Made by a program: the position numbers and the translations under genes. Of a stretch of 64,000 nt of DNA, positions 41,001 to 52,182 are shown one piece after another (the first letter of the stretch is position 1; each line of letters opens with the position of its first letter). The stretch is from Cryptolaemus montrouzieri (lineage: Eukaryota > Arthropoda > Insecta > Coleoptera > Coccinellidae). A model generated the notes under the pieces. The model ran no database searches, was not told the DNA's origin, and was given only the letters and a program-made list of their open reading frames with translations. The DNA is taken from the NCBI GenBank assembly GCA_013387265.2, contig JABFTP020000124.1, forward strand, positions 16,149,050-16,213,049. Direction: 5' to 3'.

Positions 41001-44000
41001 TGAACATGAAGTAATTGCTTTATGCATATCAGAGCATTTTAAAACAAAAAATGAAATAATCATCTATCCAATTAGAGGCTTCAAACTATCAAGCTACTTT
41101 TGTCGAGACAAAGGTCAACATGGTGGAAGTGCTATCTATTTCAAGAAAGGCATTCCAAATAGAGAGGCAGGACATTACCAGAAAGTCTGTAATTGGAATT
41201 GCTGAGGTATCAGCAGTAGACCTTAAAATTGAAAATGAATGGTTAACTCTTTTATCGATCTATGCCCCTCCTGGGAAGAAAGAAGTTTTTCTTGAAGTAT
41301 TTGAAGAGATTCTCAGTCTTATCAATGAATTGGAAAGGAAATCTGTTATATGTGGAAACTTCAACTTTAATTTATTGAGTGGAATGGACAAGAACAAAAT
41401 GGTTTTCTTGGAAATATTGAACTCATGGATTTTCTCCAACCATCTGGACTCCTACTAGAACCATTCAGATGAATAGAACATGTATCAACAATATAGTAAG
41501 AAATTGTACAAACTATGAGGCCAAAAACATAACCACACACATGTCAGGCCACAATACCTCCCAGCTCTTGAATGTTAGTTTTGATACAGCAAAAGTAAGT
41601 TACACCTACAAAAGAATTATGGATGAAAATAAAATAGAAGATCTACAAAGAAGGCTAGGAAATGTTGATTGGAATACCCTTTATAGCTACCAAAAAATGA
41701 GGTGGACAAGCAGTGGGATTACTTTGTGCACATTCTTTCTGAAAAATTGAAAAAAAAAGAATGGAATGTATCTTACCCATTATTCTTCTGCATCAATCTA
41801 TAAATTTCAAACTGGTAATCCCCTTTAGCACTAAACAGCTCCTCGTCCAATGCTAAGTCATTAAAAATTACTACTCCTTCATGCTCGATACGTGATAGTG
41901 TGAAATCTATAATTGTAGCTTTTGCTTCTTTATTGTCGATCACTATTTCTTTACCATCTAGTATGAAAACTGAATTTTTCTCAGTGGCAACTGATATCAG
42001 CACATTTCCCCAATGTAGATCTCTGTGTTCGAATTGAAGTTCGGTTTCAGCAACTGCTAGCGCACAAACGATCTGAAAAAAGAATGAACGCTTGTAAAAA
42101 GGTACCAATCAATCGAAATTGATAAAATATCACGTGACTCAATAATAAATTTAGATACTGAAGAAACAATGACTCTTAGGGAAATATCGACTTCAGTCTT
42201 CAGAATACTCTCCTCCTTTCAAGAGACATCTATTACAACGCTTCTCTAATAATTCGATATCTTCAGTGTAGGTAACTGAAAATAAAGTAGTGCCCCAAAT
42301 TGATGCAATTTTCGTGTTGATTACGATCGGTTACTTTCAATTCTTAGGTTAATTTGATTTTGTGAAAATAGCTCAGAAAAGTACGCAAACATCTTCAGGG
42401 GCCAGATTCCGGTGATGATTGATGGCACCTGGACCAATCAGTCAAGGGAGCGATCGTATAACACCCCAGCAACGAATCTGTGAACCCATATGGAGATCGT
42501 GTGGAGTAGCCGCGGAAACCTTCATGGTGAAAAAAATCGACTGGGCTACAAACTACTTCGACCTGCACTAATCTCCTGGACAGGATGAGATTTACAAATG
42601 CTTTGCAGAAAAGACTGTCAATCGATCCTCACGGGTCTCTTCTTTTTCTTCTTCTTCCAGCACGGCGCCTTGATGTTCAGCACTCAGGCCATTTGGTCCA
42701 TTGTGCTTGCCGTGTTGTGTTATTTTATTATTATTATTATCAGCTTGGCATTAAAGGCTAAGGATAAAAATCCTATGTGAGCCTAAGTAATTACAAAATT
42801 ATTGAATTTTGCAAACAAATAAAATGATTCCTAAATATATGAAGTAATGAAATTGACTGAATACAATTGATTGATAAAAACTGATTGAATATAACATGGT
42901 CCATAGAGTTTTTGAAACAATTCACTGAGGCTGCATCGATGACTTCGGAGCAAAGTCCATTCCAGGTATTGAAAATGCGATTACAAAGGAAAGATTCTCG
43001 ATAGATAGATAGCCACTGTGACCCAGTGGTCTATTGTGGCACACTCTGTCCTAAATTTCATCCACAAGCTCCATCCTTCTCGTTAAGTATATGAGTTTCG
43101 TGGGTGAGAGCTTAATAAGCTCAGTCAGCTTCAGTTTGCAAGATCCAAGTTCTTCCATCCTGGCCCTGTCTCCAGCTGAGCACTCGCACATAACATGTTC
43201 CATTTATTCTATATCTTCTTCACATAGCCTACATGAAGGACCCTTTTGTTAATCCCCCGCAAGCAAGAGGTTAACATAGTGGTCAATGGCGTATATTTCT
43301 GCTTGAAAGACAGTCGCATGCCCACCAAGACAGATCGACTGTTCCTTGGCGGCACCTCGACCGTAGACACCAGCTCCAACACCTTTCGCAGTTTTTGAGC
43401 CATTCATGTACCAACAGGGACCCTCAAGTAGACGGTCCTTAGAGCTGATCCATTCCTGTCTATCGGGAATGATGATCTGGAATAGCCTCTCCATGTTGGT
43501 ATTAGGTGTTGCCTCATACTCAGCACTTCATTGTCCTCAATTTCAGACTGTAGGGCGCCAAGCACAAAGCCGAAGTTACCCGCTTCATTACGGGAAAGAT
43601 GTTGGAATCTGTAGAAAGCCATTCTAGCCACTCCTCTTATCACAAGATGAAGAGGGACAAGGCCCAATATCAGTTCCATGGCTGCAGTGGGTGTAGAGCG
43701 AAAGGCTCCTGTAATCATCATGCAGGCTGTTCTCTGTAATTCAGATAGCTTGAGTTGGCATTGCTTGTTAAGACTGCACTACCACCAAGCAATGCAGCCG
43801 TACGTAATACGTGGTCTAACCACCATCACATATAGCCAATGAAGTTGCTTTGGAGCAAGACACCACTTTTTTCCACAGGTCTTTTGACATGCCCATAGGG
43901 AATGTCTAGCCTTGTGTATTGTGTTTTCCAGGTGCGAATTCCACGTGAGTTGCTATCCAGGATAATCCCCAGATATTTCGCTTCTTCCACAACCGGAATA

Positions 44001-47000
44001 AACACCCCGCCTAGGGTCGGGGGGGGGAAACAAATATCCTCCTCTTCCTGGTAAACGGTACCATAAGCACTCGATACTGAGGGCAAGATCACAGGCAAAA
44101 ATCAGAAACAAAAGCGGCCCGAGCACAGATCCCTGGGGACTAACACTAGTAACCTGTCTTTCAGATGAAAAGCTCTGCCCCACCCGAACCGTGAATGTTC
44201 TGCTTGACATGTAGTCCCCAATCCAGTCTCTAAGCCTGCCTCAAATGCCACATTTTATAATCAGTCTAGCAGAAACTTTTCGATGAAGTTTGCAAGACTG
44301 TTGTAGGAGGCCTCCTGGATCGTCCGGGCACTAGGTGTTTCAGTGCCTAATGTGTCCAATATGGTCGACTTATGAGCGGGACATTCGAAGAGTATATGTT
44401 CCGTTGTTTCGTCATTTTCTAGGCAACCATGGCACTGTGTGGTTTCCCATAGTCTCATGACGTGTAGGTGTTTATTGGGTTGGTGTCCCTTCAATAGGCC
44501 AACTATCATCGCAATAGACTTTTTATCAAGGCCAACTCCTTTATGACTGTCTCAGTCCTGAGATGCCTACCAATAGTTCAGGGCCTCGGTAGTGTTCAAG
44601 TTTTGAAAGAAGAAGAGCATGTGGGTCCACTGGATGGTCATAATAGGTTTGGTCGAAAAAAAGAACAATTAAATTTTTAGATACAATCGTGAATTTTCAT
44701 GAAAGGAGATGTTGAGCTAAGCCAATTGTCACTGTTCATAGTCTTGTAGAACGAAATTGCAAAAAAAAAGATTGTGTTTTGTTTTTCTTTCAAAAATATG
44801 TCAAAAGGTCGTAGGATGAGATGAACAATTAAAATAAGCAAACAAATACAGGGTCCCATTTGAAAATCGAAAGTTGGTATCGTTTCTGGCATAACCGGGA
44901 ACGAAATGTCAAACATTTTAATGTTATCCAATTCGAAATGTTGTCTTCTATCCGATTCCCAAATTTCATCAAAATATACTCAATAGAAAACAAGTTACAG
45001 GGGAGGCCTTAGTTTGATTTACACTCAAACACACGGTATAGCACTGAAAGTGAATCAACTTTTCTGATTGTTGGAAAATTGAATAAAAGAGACTTCCCTG
45101 TGTGAATTAAACATTGTTTTTTGATGAAAAAAAATACAGTTGAAGCCAAAGCATGGCTTGACGAACATTATTCGGACTCCGCGTCAGAAAAATCAACGGT
45201 GGAAAAGTGGTTGCAAAGTTTAAACAGACTGATATGAGCATCCAAGAAGATGAACGCAGTGCTTGTCCTAAAGAGGCTATCATCGATGAAAACATTAGAA
45301 AAATACACAAAATTGTTTTGAATGATCGGAAAATGAAATTAATCCAGATAGCTGAAGATATCCAAGAAACGTGTTGGTTTTATTTTCAAATAATGTTTTA
45401 ACATGCGAAAGCTGTGTGCGAAATGGCTGCCACGCTTATTGACTCTTGATCAAAAACAATTATTCGATGATTCTGAGCACAAATTAACCGTAATAAAGCA
45501 GAGACATAACAATCGACGAAACATGGATTCATTATTACACTCCAGAAAGCAATCGACAGTCAGCCGAGTGGACTGAACCAGTTCGCAAGGTTTTGGCATC
45601 CATTTACTGGGATGCGCAGGGTATTATATTCATTGATTACCTTAAAATAAAAAGGGCTAGACGATAAACAACAACTACTACATTGGGTTATTGGATCAAT
45701 GGAAGGACCTAATCGCGAAGAAACGGCCCCATTTGAAAAGAAGAGGTGATGTTTCAAGGCAATGCACCTTGCCACAAATCATTCAAAACAATGCCAAATT
45801 ATACGAATCAGGCTTCGAAATACTTTGTCATGCACCTTATTCACCAGATCTTGCTCCCAGCGACTTTTTTCTGTTTTCAGAATTTGAAAAAAATGCTTAC
45901 TAGAGAAAAATTCAAGACTAATCAACAGGTAATCGCCAAAACTGTAGCCTATTCTGAAGTTAAGAGAAATCTTATAATAAAGATCGAAAAAATTATTGAT
46001 TACAAGAAAAATGTGTTTTACCATTTTAGCCTACGAACTTTTCAGCCCATCTGGTATACAGGTGCATCATAAGATAGAACAAATTGAGATATTCACAGTA
46101 TCATCTACATATAAGTTCATACAATATCTTTGGTGTGAGGCTTACCCAAACTTCTCCGATTTTTTATTGTTAACGTCTATCTACGACAATATTTACCTGT
46201 TTGAACACAGCCAATGATTGTTGAGAGTTTTTAAATTGGAAGCCCTCCAAATCGCACCCGGCATTTGCCAATTCCAGAACAATAAAAAGCTGATCCTTGT
46301 TAAAAATCTGCGGAGAATCGTTCTCAGAGTGTTTGTTCTCATCGTATAATTCCCAGAGTTCCAGCAGTCTATCCGGATACAGGCCTTGTACACAACGAAT
46401 TTTCTTTACGTCGGTAAAAGCGTTGGTGTTGTTCCGTTTTCCATGTTTCAGATTACTCAGTTCCGTCGAAATGAGCACTTCCGAAAGTATCTCCTCAAAC
46501 GTCTTCTGCTTCTCGAGATTAACGATTTGGTCGCCTTCTATCGGTATGACTTTCATTACAGTAGTGGAACCGTAACTGTCTCGAAACATGAATACTTCGC
46601 CGAAGACGCCCTCTCCGATCTTTTGGCAGTGTTGTAGAGCTCTGCGAAAAAGGAAATACAGATTAAGTATGTTTATGCTAATCTTGCAATGAAGAATATA
46701 AAAGAAAAGGAAAGATTTCAGACATGTTTCTATTTGAGACAAGGCCAATGTCGTAAGCTTATTGAATTTGATAAATGTGATTATTGAGTATATAACCTGG
46801 GCAGGATTTCCAATATTTTCCCTGACAAGTCAAAAAGCCCTCACAAATTAAAGTCAACAAACTGCAGCCTTCTTTTGAATCTAGCAATCTAGTATATGAT
46901 AATCCAAAAAGATCAATACTTGTCCCATACTTATTCATCAAGGTAACAAACCAATCAATAAAGAAATTTGAACTGTATTTTGATGCGCACGCTTTTGCTT

Positions 47001-50000
47001 GAAAGAATGAGGTGTAGCTTGTCATTCTATGGGGCAAGTTTAAATTAACCAACTCCATAAGTATTGGACAGTCAGCAATTTCATTAAATAATTTGAAGAA
47101 GAAACACAAACTGTGCAGACATTCTATATCGCATTTAAATTGGGGAGACCAGCTATATCAGTGGCGCCATACCTAATAGGTTCATTGGATTTATGGAACG
47201 TCATCACGCAACACTTGTCAAGATTTGAAAGAAGAGAATTTGAAATAGACCAGATATCAGTGAATCTATTTGCCTTTGTAAAAAATCCACATCAGTATCA
47301 TCTTGGATTTTCTTCAATAGCTTTATATCATCGGCAAACAACAAAAATTTTAATTCCACAACTTCCCTCACATCATTAACAAATAGATTGAAAAGAATAG
47401 GACCCAAGTGCGAAACCTGTGGAACTCCCAAGGTGATAATTATTTCCTTAGACATCAGAAATGATTTATACCTAACTATTTTAGTATGGTTGCTTAGTAA
47501 ACTCCGAAACCAGGACAGTGAACCAGATACACCCAGCGCCTTCAAGTTACCCAACAGAATATTATGGTTTATACTATGGAATGATTCAAAGTATACAACA
47601 ATATCCTTAACAAAGAGTATTAGATTCAACAAGGTGGAGCAGTCCTCTATAAATCCATATTACTCATTGATTATAGGAGAGTAGCAATGCCACAATAAAA
47701 AAATCAGACATCAGACTGTCGGACATCTTAGAACTTGCTGATTCAATATCAGAATCATTTATTTGCTCCACAATGAATTTAACAATTCATTATTAGGATT
47801 GTCAGCTAAGAATAGTAAAACAAAATAAGAAGTATAAAACACATATAAAAACAGTGCCTGATGAGAAATTCTTCCACATCATGTTGGAACACTTTGTAGC
47901 TTACATTAACATTTAAAAAAAGTAAATTTTGCTTGGACATTTTATCCCCTAGAAAGCCAGCGAATTTTGTGTTGCAATCAGTCTCTGGAAAGACTGATAA
48001 TAGAGATCATTGTTTCTCGTGTTATTGATGGCGGTTCGAGTAGGTGTAACACAACAGATGGAATATATACAGACGTAGGAGGTTAGGGCCTCCCTTAGTG
48101 CTAATTTGGGAGGTATTGCCACAGCTACAAACAGTCGTGAAGACGTTGGGCACATGGCAAAGGAGATAGTCAGCGTATCACGATAACTGTCTACTAATGA
48201 GAAAGCCTGAGAATGGCACAACTTCATGGTGGAATCCTACCCTCTAAAAACGTAGAAGAGAAGTTCGGAAACTGTTAAACAAGCTAAAAATACTGACAAA
48301 TGGTACCACTATCGTTCTACTGCAACGTCGTATAATAAAGAAATTAGGAGAGCAAAACGTGATTCCTGGTGCAGGTCCTGTAGGGAGGTGGAAAGTACCA
48401 CCGTTAGTATAAGGCTGCATAGGGTTCTCGCGGTGCACGGACTCCTGAAGAGACGTTGGAACACACTTCCCAGATTTTCGGTTTCTAGATATCAGTGACG
48501 GGTGTAACACCGTTGCACTGAGGGGCCGTGCCAAAAGGCCAAACAAAGGATGATTGGAATTGGAAGAACGCAAGGACGATCATCAAGCCCGGAGTAGTCA
48601 GGTGGGCGATTCGCTCATTTACGCCATTTAACGCTCCTGGGGAGGATGGCATCATGCCTTCCTTGCTACAACAGGGGGTGTATGTCCTCCTCCCATACCT
48701 CATTAGGCTCTTCCGATCGAGTCTTGCCTGGAATGTTGTCCCGGCCAGCTGGCGGAGGGTTAGGGTTGTTTACATCACTAAGGTGGTTGAATCGAACTCA
48801 CAACCTAAGTCGTTTAGACCGATAAGTTGTATGTCTTTTGTTTTGGAAACCCTGGAGAAGGTATTAAATGGATACATCAGAACCGAGGTGTTAGCGCCGA
48901 GGCCTCTGAGTGAACATCAATACGCCTTTCAAAAAGGTAAATCAACCAATCTGGCACTTAACAGCCTAGTCGGGAGGATCACTCAGTCTCTGGACCGCAA
49001 GGAGACTCCAGCTGCAGCCTTCATGGACTTTGAAAGTGCGTTCAATGCGGCCCCCACTAGCTCGCTGTGTGGGGCTGCGAGAGAGGAGTACCAAATATTA
49101 TTGCGGAATGCATTAGTGACATGAGTGATCAACACTTCCCTGAAAGGGGAAGTAGTCAGTTTTGTGGCTGGCAGGGGCTGCCCTCTGTTAGTTGATGACC
49201 TTCTGGCAATAATAGGCGCACTGGACGTTTATGTACAAGCGTACGCTGATGATATAGTCAGTCTGAGAGTTGGAGATGACAACGATGTCTCCGTCAGACT
49301 TCAAAAGGCGATGTCAGCTATTCAAGGGTGGTGTGAGGGTGAGAAACTTAGCATAAACTCCCACAAAACCCATATGGTACCCTTCACCAGAAAAAGGAGT
49401 ATATTTGTTTCTCCCCCGACCTTGGGTGGAGTGTTTATTCCAGTTGTGGAGGAAGCAAAATATCTTCAAAATTTACTATCCAAGGGTTACAATACACAAG
49501 GCTAGACATTCCTTATGGGCATGTCAAATGACCTGTGGAAACAACTGGGATGTTGCCCCAAAGCAACTTCAGTGGCTATATGTGATGATGGTGAGACCAC
49601 ATATCACATACGACTGCATTGCTTGGTGAGAGTGCAGTCTTAGAAGGAATCCCAACTCAAGCTCTCTAAATTGCAGAGAACGTGCATGATGATAATTGGA
49701 GCTTTTCGCTCTACACCCACTGCGGCCATGGAACTGATATTGGGCCTTGCCATCTTCATCTGGTTATAAGAAGAGTGGCTAGAATGGCTTTCTAGAGATT
49801 CCATCACCTTTACCGAAATGAAACGGGTAAGTTCGGCTTCGTGCCCGGCGCCTTAGAGTATGACAGCAATACCTAAAACCAACATGGAGCGGACATTCCA
49901 GATCATCATTCCCGATAGACAGCTCCGAGGACCGCCTACTTCAGGGTCCCTGTTGGTACACGGACGACTCAAAAACTGCAAAAGGTGTTGGAGCTAGTGT

Positions 50001-52182
50001 CCATGGTCGAGGTGCTGCCAAGGAACAGTTGATCTGTCTCGGCAGGCTTGCGACTGTCTTTCAAGCAGAAATATTCGCCATTGATCATCTTGCTTGCGGG
50101 TGAATTAACAAATGGGTCAATAAAATTATCACCGATAACCAAACTGCACTGAAGGCATTAGCATCCGATACCTGTACGTCACTTATGGTGCAGGAATGTC
50201 GCTCCACTCATGCCAAACTTGGAGAACGGAGCAGGCTCTGTTTAATATGGGTACCCGGTCACTCGGGAATTGAGAGTCATGAGAAGGCAGAGTCATTGGC
50301 CGCTCGAGGAACTGGCTTGGGACCAGAACCTAGACTCGGAATTCCCCTGGAGACTGCAAGGATGGAAAATAACCGATGGTTGAACCTGAGGGTACTTGAG
50401 CACAAGATGAGTCTCTCAGGTCTCAGACACGCTCGAGTTGCCATCAGTGGACCTTCCACTGCGAGAGCCAAGGCCTGACTTGAACTCTCTAGGTTGAGTT
50501 TGAGATTTTTAATCGTCATACTAACGGGGTACAGAAATCACCTAAACAAGTAAGGGCTGATTGAGAATCCTTCATGTAGGCTGTAAATAAGATACAGAAT
50601 TGATGGAACATGTTATATGCGAGTGCCCAGCTGGGGACAGAGTCAGGATGGAGGAACTTGGATCTAACAAACTGAAGCTCACTGAGCTTACTCGTCCCAC
50701 GAAACTCGTATCCTTTACAAGAAGGATGGAGCTCATGGATGAAAATTAGGACAGAGTGTGCCACAATAGACCACTGGGTCGAAGTGGCCAGGCTGCTAGG
50801 CAGCCCTCACTCATATAATATCTAAATCTACTCGACAGTAGATATTTCAACAAAGTCTATGAATGAAGAACTACGCAGTCAGCTTTGCTGCCAAACTGTC
50901 CTTTTTAAGATTTTGCCCTTTTAGGCAGGTTGGTTATGGTGAAGTTAGGGACAATTGAAAACTTGATTTTCTATAGTTGGACACAATTAAGATGGAAGAT
51001 AATGCCAAAGAGAATTTTATGTTTTATGCAATGGCAAGAATACGCAATCACCCAACAAAGCCCTATGGCAAATGAAGTTAGCAAGATTGCATACAGAGCT
51101 GATCCACAAGTTTGCAACATGGTTGACAATAAAATTGTTCTTCTCTAACCCCTTCACTATTCAAATCCCCTAAAACCTTTGTAACAATTGAGAGCAATAT
51201 CATAATATTTCACAATATTAGTCACATTGCCAAGGTACCGCAGACACATTTCATAGATTATATTTCCAATAAAAATTTAAATTTGGAATATTTCCAATGA
51301 AAAAATCATATTTGGAATCTTTCTACAAGTATACTTCCATTTAGAGCTGAACTGGTCACACCATTAGTTCAAAGCTATTTGGGAATAAAACTATATTCTA
51401 TCGTTTCATTCATTTTAACATTGAAGTTTACCTCTACATAATACATAAATCTTTTGTAGGAGTTGAATTCTATTCATAGATGTCCATAAAATTATTTTTT
51501 CATAAATACCCATTAACATATCTACTTTATTATCAAATTCTAACAGATTTCACAAGAGCAGTGTTAGAATATGTATTTTCAAAAATATCTTAGTTCAAAT
51601 ATGTTTGGCATTAATTCACTGAAATTTTTAACTTCCTGATTCAAAACCAAATCAAATAGATGTAGAATGCAATGGTATGAAACGTAATCATTATAATTTC
51701 TTCAACTTCATATAGATCCAAACAAACCTGTCAGAAGAAATCTTGCACTTTATGAATGCGTTAAAATTTATAATAACGTTAATAAAGCATTTACAATTAG
51801 AAATATAATAGATTCTTTATATTATGACTGAGTAAGTGAATAATATCATTACCAAAAATATCTGATAATGACGCCATTTATTTCACAATGTTACGAAATA
51901 TAATCGAATTTTGTATTTTCATTCACCAGAGCAAACAAATAAATCTTACCTTGGAGGATAGCATTGTTCGAAGATCACAGGTTCCGTTTGTCCACATTTT
52001 CGTAAAACAATATCCCTTGCGGTAGTATAATGGGCGACTGCTCGTTCGATGGGTGTTGTGGGTCGACTATCATTTATGGAAACAAATAGACTTTGAAACT
52101 TCTTTTCGAAATCTTCCGAATGCGCCTCTCGCCTTGGTGTGAATCCTGATGGAGAATCATACGGAAACGTATTTAAGCACAT
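37827..52182 (-). CDS. Haspin: Haspin (histone H3 Thr3) protein kinase, 4 exons
   Basis: Exons in order of transcription are 52182-51950, 46641-46197, 42072-41777 and 38025-37827. All are joined by GT-AG sites in consistent phase, giving about 390 codons from the first ATG. Motifs: QKIGEGVFGEVFMF (glycine loop), TVMKVIPIEG (catalytic Lys), KTFEEILSEVLIS (helix C Glu), QLFIVLELANAGCDLE (hinge), FEHRDLHWGNVLI (HRD loop with the haspin-type HWGN), IIDFTLSRIEHEG (D-F-T in place of D-F-G) and GDYQFEIYRLM. The C-terminal end is WQSFKPYSNILWLHYILDKA, the haspin signature. Haspin phosphorylates H3 Thr3 on mitotic centromeres (family knowledge). The N-terminus is short; further 5' exons are possible. 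Introns hold mariners and LINEs. Confidence 0.88.
38191..38314 (+). mobile_element. 124-bp mini-derivative of the Penelope-like family
   Basis: Its inner part (attaagtaaaattccttaaa, acacagtacttgtttttta, taccaagtaaaagcctccca) is almost identical to the outer right end of the 36.0-37.6 kb Penelope-like element. A perfect 22-bp inverted repeat, 38191-38212 against 38228-38249, forms a hairpin. It is flanked by 14-bp duplications ttaaatgtatctgt (38177-38190, 38315-38328). The target is the edge of a mariner terminal repeat. It lies in haspin intron 3 and has no coding capacity or hammerhead core. Confidence 0.78.
38321..39183 (+). mobile_element. Internally deleted mariner
   Basis: Terminal inverted repeat tgtatctgttgaaaac at the left (38321 on), matched in reverse at about 39168-39183. 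The transposase reads LTKHHLREALLFRFNLENCR, CAIGFYL-like broken part, SRISERFKAMGEVYSEGKWV, YELSPRDIERRKIICEMLLA. It then jumps past the first catalytic Asp to CPHVTKAVTEALRWDILPHA, TYSPDCAPSDYHLFRSMAHE and DESFVSFQKNGKK. The central catalytic part (about 120 residues in the family) is missing. In haspin intron 3. Confidence 0.8.
39290..40475 (+). mobile_element. Full-length mariner with TA duplication
   Basis: 31-bp imperfect terminal repeats (27 of 31 matching; left cctggggtgttagttgaag, right end ttcaactaacaaccctgg), flanked by TA on both sides. 1186 bp. Plus-strand pieces: AEGHRLLVKAYGEHTS, FGQFKSGDFHLTDNGAAKKF, QALLDVDLTQSQQKLAETLN, QGAICQRLKER, then VTGDETWIYFENPKRKKS (first Asp), a gap where the DNARPH block should be, HPPYSPDLALSDYQLF and LPERWAKCVKSNGQYFD. 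The second catalytic Asp is deleted and many stops occur. In haspin intron 3. Confidence 0.88.
40625..41752 (+). pseudogene. CR1/L2-like LINE ORF1 end and endonuclease
   Basis: Plus strand: a polar piece (40633-40878), then KIFSHQNVQSIGNSVDHLEL, ALCISEHFKTKNEII, FCRDKGQHGGSAIYFKKG, IENEWLTLLSIYAPPGKKEV, SVICGNFNFNLLSG (GNFN in place of GDFN) and MNRTCINNIVRNCTNYEA. These are successive endonuclease blocks of CR1/Jockey LINEs with frameshifts near 41130 and 41455. It ends about 25 bases from the haspin exon-3 splice donor. Confidence 0.7.
41777..42072 (-). CDS. Haspin: Haspin exon 3 (catalytic loop)
   Basis: Acceptor 'ctttttttcag'-like, donor 'gtaaga', 296 nt. It encodes IVCALAVAETELQFEHRDLH, then WGNVLISVATEKNSVFILDG, IIDFTLSRIEHEGVVIFNDL and FSAKGDYQFEIYRLMQKNNG. 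HRD Asp and DFT Asp are present. It ends on two bases of a Gly codon. Confidence 0.88.
42110..42875. other. Haspin intron 2 stretch with a (TTA)n tail
   Basis: No coding frame recognised. Positions 42720-42745 hold ttttattattattattatca, similar to the tail of the LINE ending at 61612, so 42380-42745 may be the 3' untranslated end of a 5'-truncated LINE on the plus strand. This is inference only. Confidence 0.3.
42880..43005 (-). pseudogene. LINE C-terminal fragment
   Basis: The minus strand reads RESFLCNRIFNTWNGLCSEV, then IDAASVNCFKNSMDHV, matching the RV...WN.LP.EVV.A.SVN.FKN..D block at the end of many LINE proteins. Short; the family is unknown. Confidence 0.5.
43020..44250 (-). pseudogene. 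I/R1-type LINE with RNase H, copy 1
   Basis: Minus-strand parts: FSSERQVTSVSPQGSVLGPL (RT motif B), FPPPTLGGVFIPVVEEAKYL, then TRMAFYRFQHLSRNEAGNFG. RNase H part: YMNGSKTAKGVGAGVYGRGA, AKEQSICLGGHATVFQAEIY (first Asp replaced by Asn; Glu present). The YADD block and much of RNase H are deleted, the latter near 43255. The same family occurs at 47.99-50.82 kb on the other strand. Confidence 0.75.
44255..44530 (-). pseudogene. LINE C-terminal zinc-knuckle fragment
   Basis: 82-codon frame: IVGLLKGHQPNKHLHVMRLW, then CHGCLENDETTEHILFECPA. The C-x2-C....H....C pattern with TEHIL.ECP is the terminal zinc knuckle after RNase H in I/R1-group elements. It is not contiguous with copy 1 and may be another family. 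Confidence 0.6.
44531..45030. other. Haspin intron 2 stretch
   Basis: AT-rich; ORFs here show no motif. No element recognised. Confidence 0.35.
45035..46075 (+). pseudogene. mariner transposase remnant
   Basis: Plus-strand blocks across many shifts: TVEAKAWLDEHYSDSASEKS, SIQEDERSACPKEAIIDENI, KIHKIVLNDRKMKLIQIAED, KLCAKWLPRLLTLDQKQ, DETWIHYYTPES-like, FWDAQGIIFIDYL-like, NNYYIGLLDQWKDLIAKKRP, then HAPYSPDLAPSDFFLFSEFE. The HLKRRGDVSRQCTLP block replaces the DNA-PH part in a shifted frame. Clear terminal repeats were not found. In haspin intron 2. Confidence 0.8.
46197..46641 (-). CDS. Haspin: Haspin exon 2 (kinase N-lobe)
   Basis: Acceptor 'tttttcgcag', donor 'gtaaat', 445 nt. It encodes ALQHCQKIGEGVFGEVFMFR, then TVMKVIPIEGDQIVNLEKQK, TFEEILSEVLISTELSNLKH, VKKIRCVQGLYPDRLLELWE and DQLFIVLELANAGCDLEGFQ. 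It holds the glycine loop, catalytic Lys, helix-C Glu and hinge. Its first base completes the split Arg codon from exon 1. Confidence 0.9.
46790..47650 (-). pseudogene. CR1/L2-like LINE RT 3' half
   Basis: Minus-strand RT piece (47204-47632): VKDIVVYFESFHSINHNILL (motif A altered), IITLGVPQVSHLGPILFNLF (motif B), LKFLLFADDIKLL (FADD). A C-terminal piece (46759-47109) follows: LFNEIADCPILMELVNLNLP and SIDLFGLSYTRL. Truncated at both ends and frameshifted between. It lies just upstream of haspin exon 2, in intron 1. Confidence 0.72.
47660..47985. other. Haspin intron 1 stretch
   Basis: Nothing recognised between two LINE fragments. Confidence 0.35.
47990..50820 (+). pseudogene. I/R1-type LINE with RT and RNase H, copy 2
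   Basis: Plus-strand copy of the 43-44 kb family. A decayed leader precedes the RT (48528-49124): NAPGEDGIMPSLLQQGVYVL, VVYITKVVESNSQPKSFRPI, HQYAFQKGKSTNLALNSLVG and AAFMDFESAFNAAPTSSLC. Then AYADDIVSLRVGDDND (catalytic), KLSINSHKTHMVPFTRKR, PTLGGVFIPVVEEAKYL and MMIIGAFRSTPTAAMELILG. RNase H follows: DDSKTAKGVGASVHGRGAAK, TVFQAEIFAIDH, KIITDNQTALKALAS and LIWVPGHSGIESHEKAESLA, retaining Glu, Asp and His. After it come zinc-knuckle remnants (CECPAG-like). Stops at several points. Confidence 0.82.
50821..51949. other. Haspin intron 1, 5' part
   Basis: AT-rich. A 72-codon plus frame at 50930-51148 has no recognised motif. No terminal repeats or RNA gene were found. Confidence 0.35.
51950..52182 (-). 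CDS. Haspin: Haspin exon 1 (first recognised, start uncertain)
   Basis: Donor 'gtaaga' after ...EQCYPP and two bases of Arg. The frame stays open upstream to about 52290, but the first ATG in frame is at 52182 (MCLNTFPYDSPSGFTPRREA). A codon earlier marked as a start at 52266 is GTG, not ATG. Sequence from 52290 to 52400 would then be 5' UTR; alternatively a further 5' exon splices in. Confidence 0.6.

Noticed and set aside
42598..42780. 60-codon ORF with a hydrophobic C-terminus
   Set aside because: Includes a (TTA)n tract giving poly-Ile; likely LINE 3' tail, not a gene.
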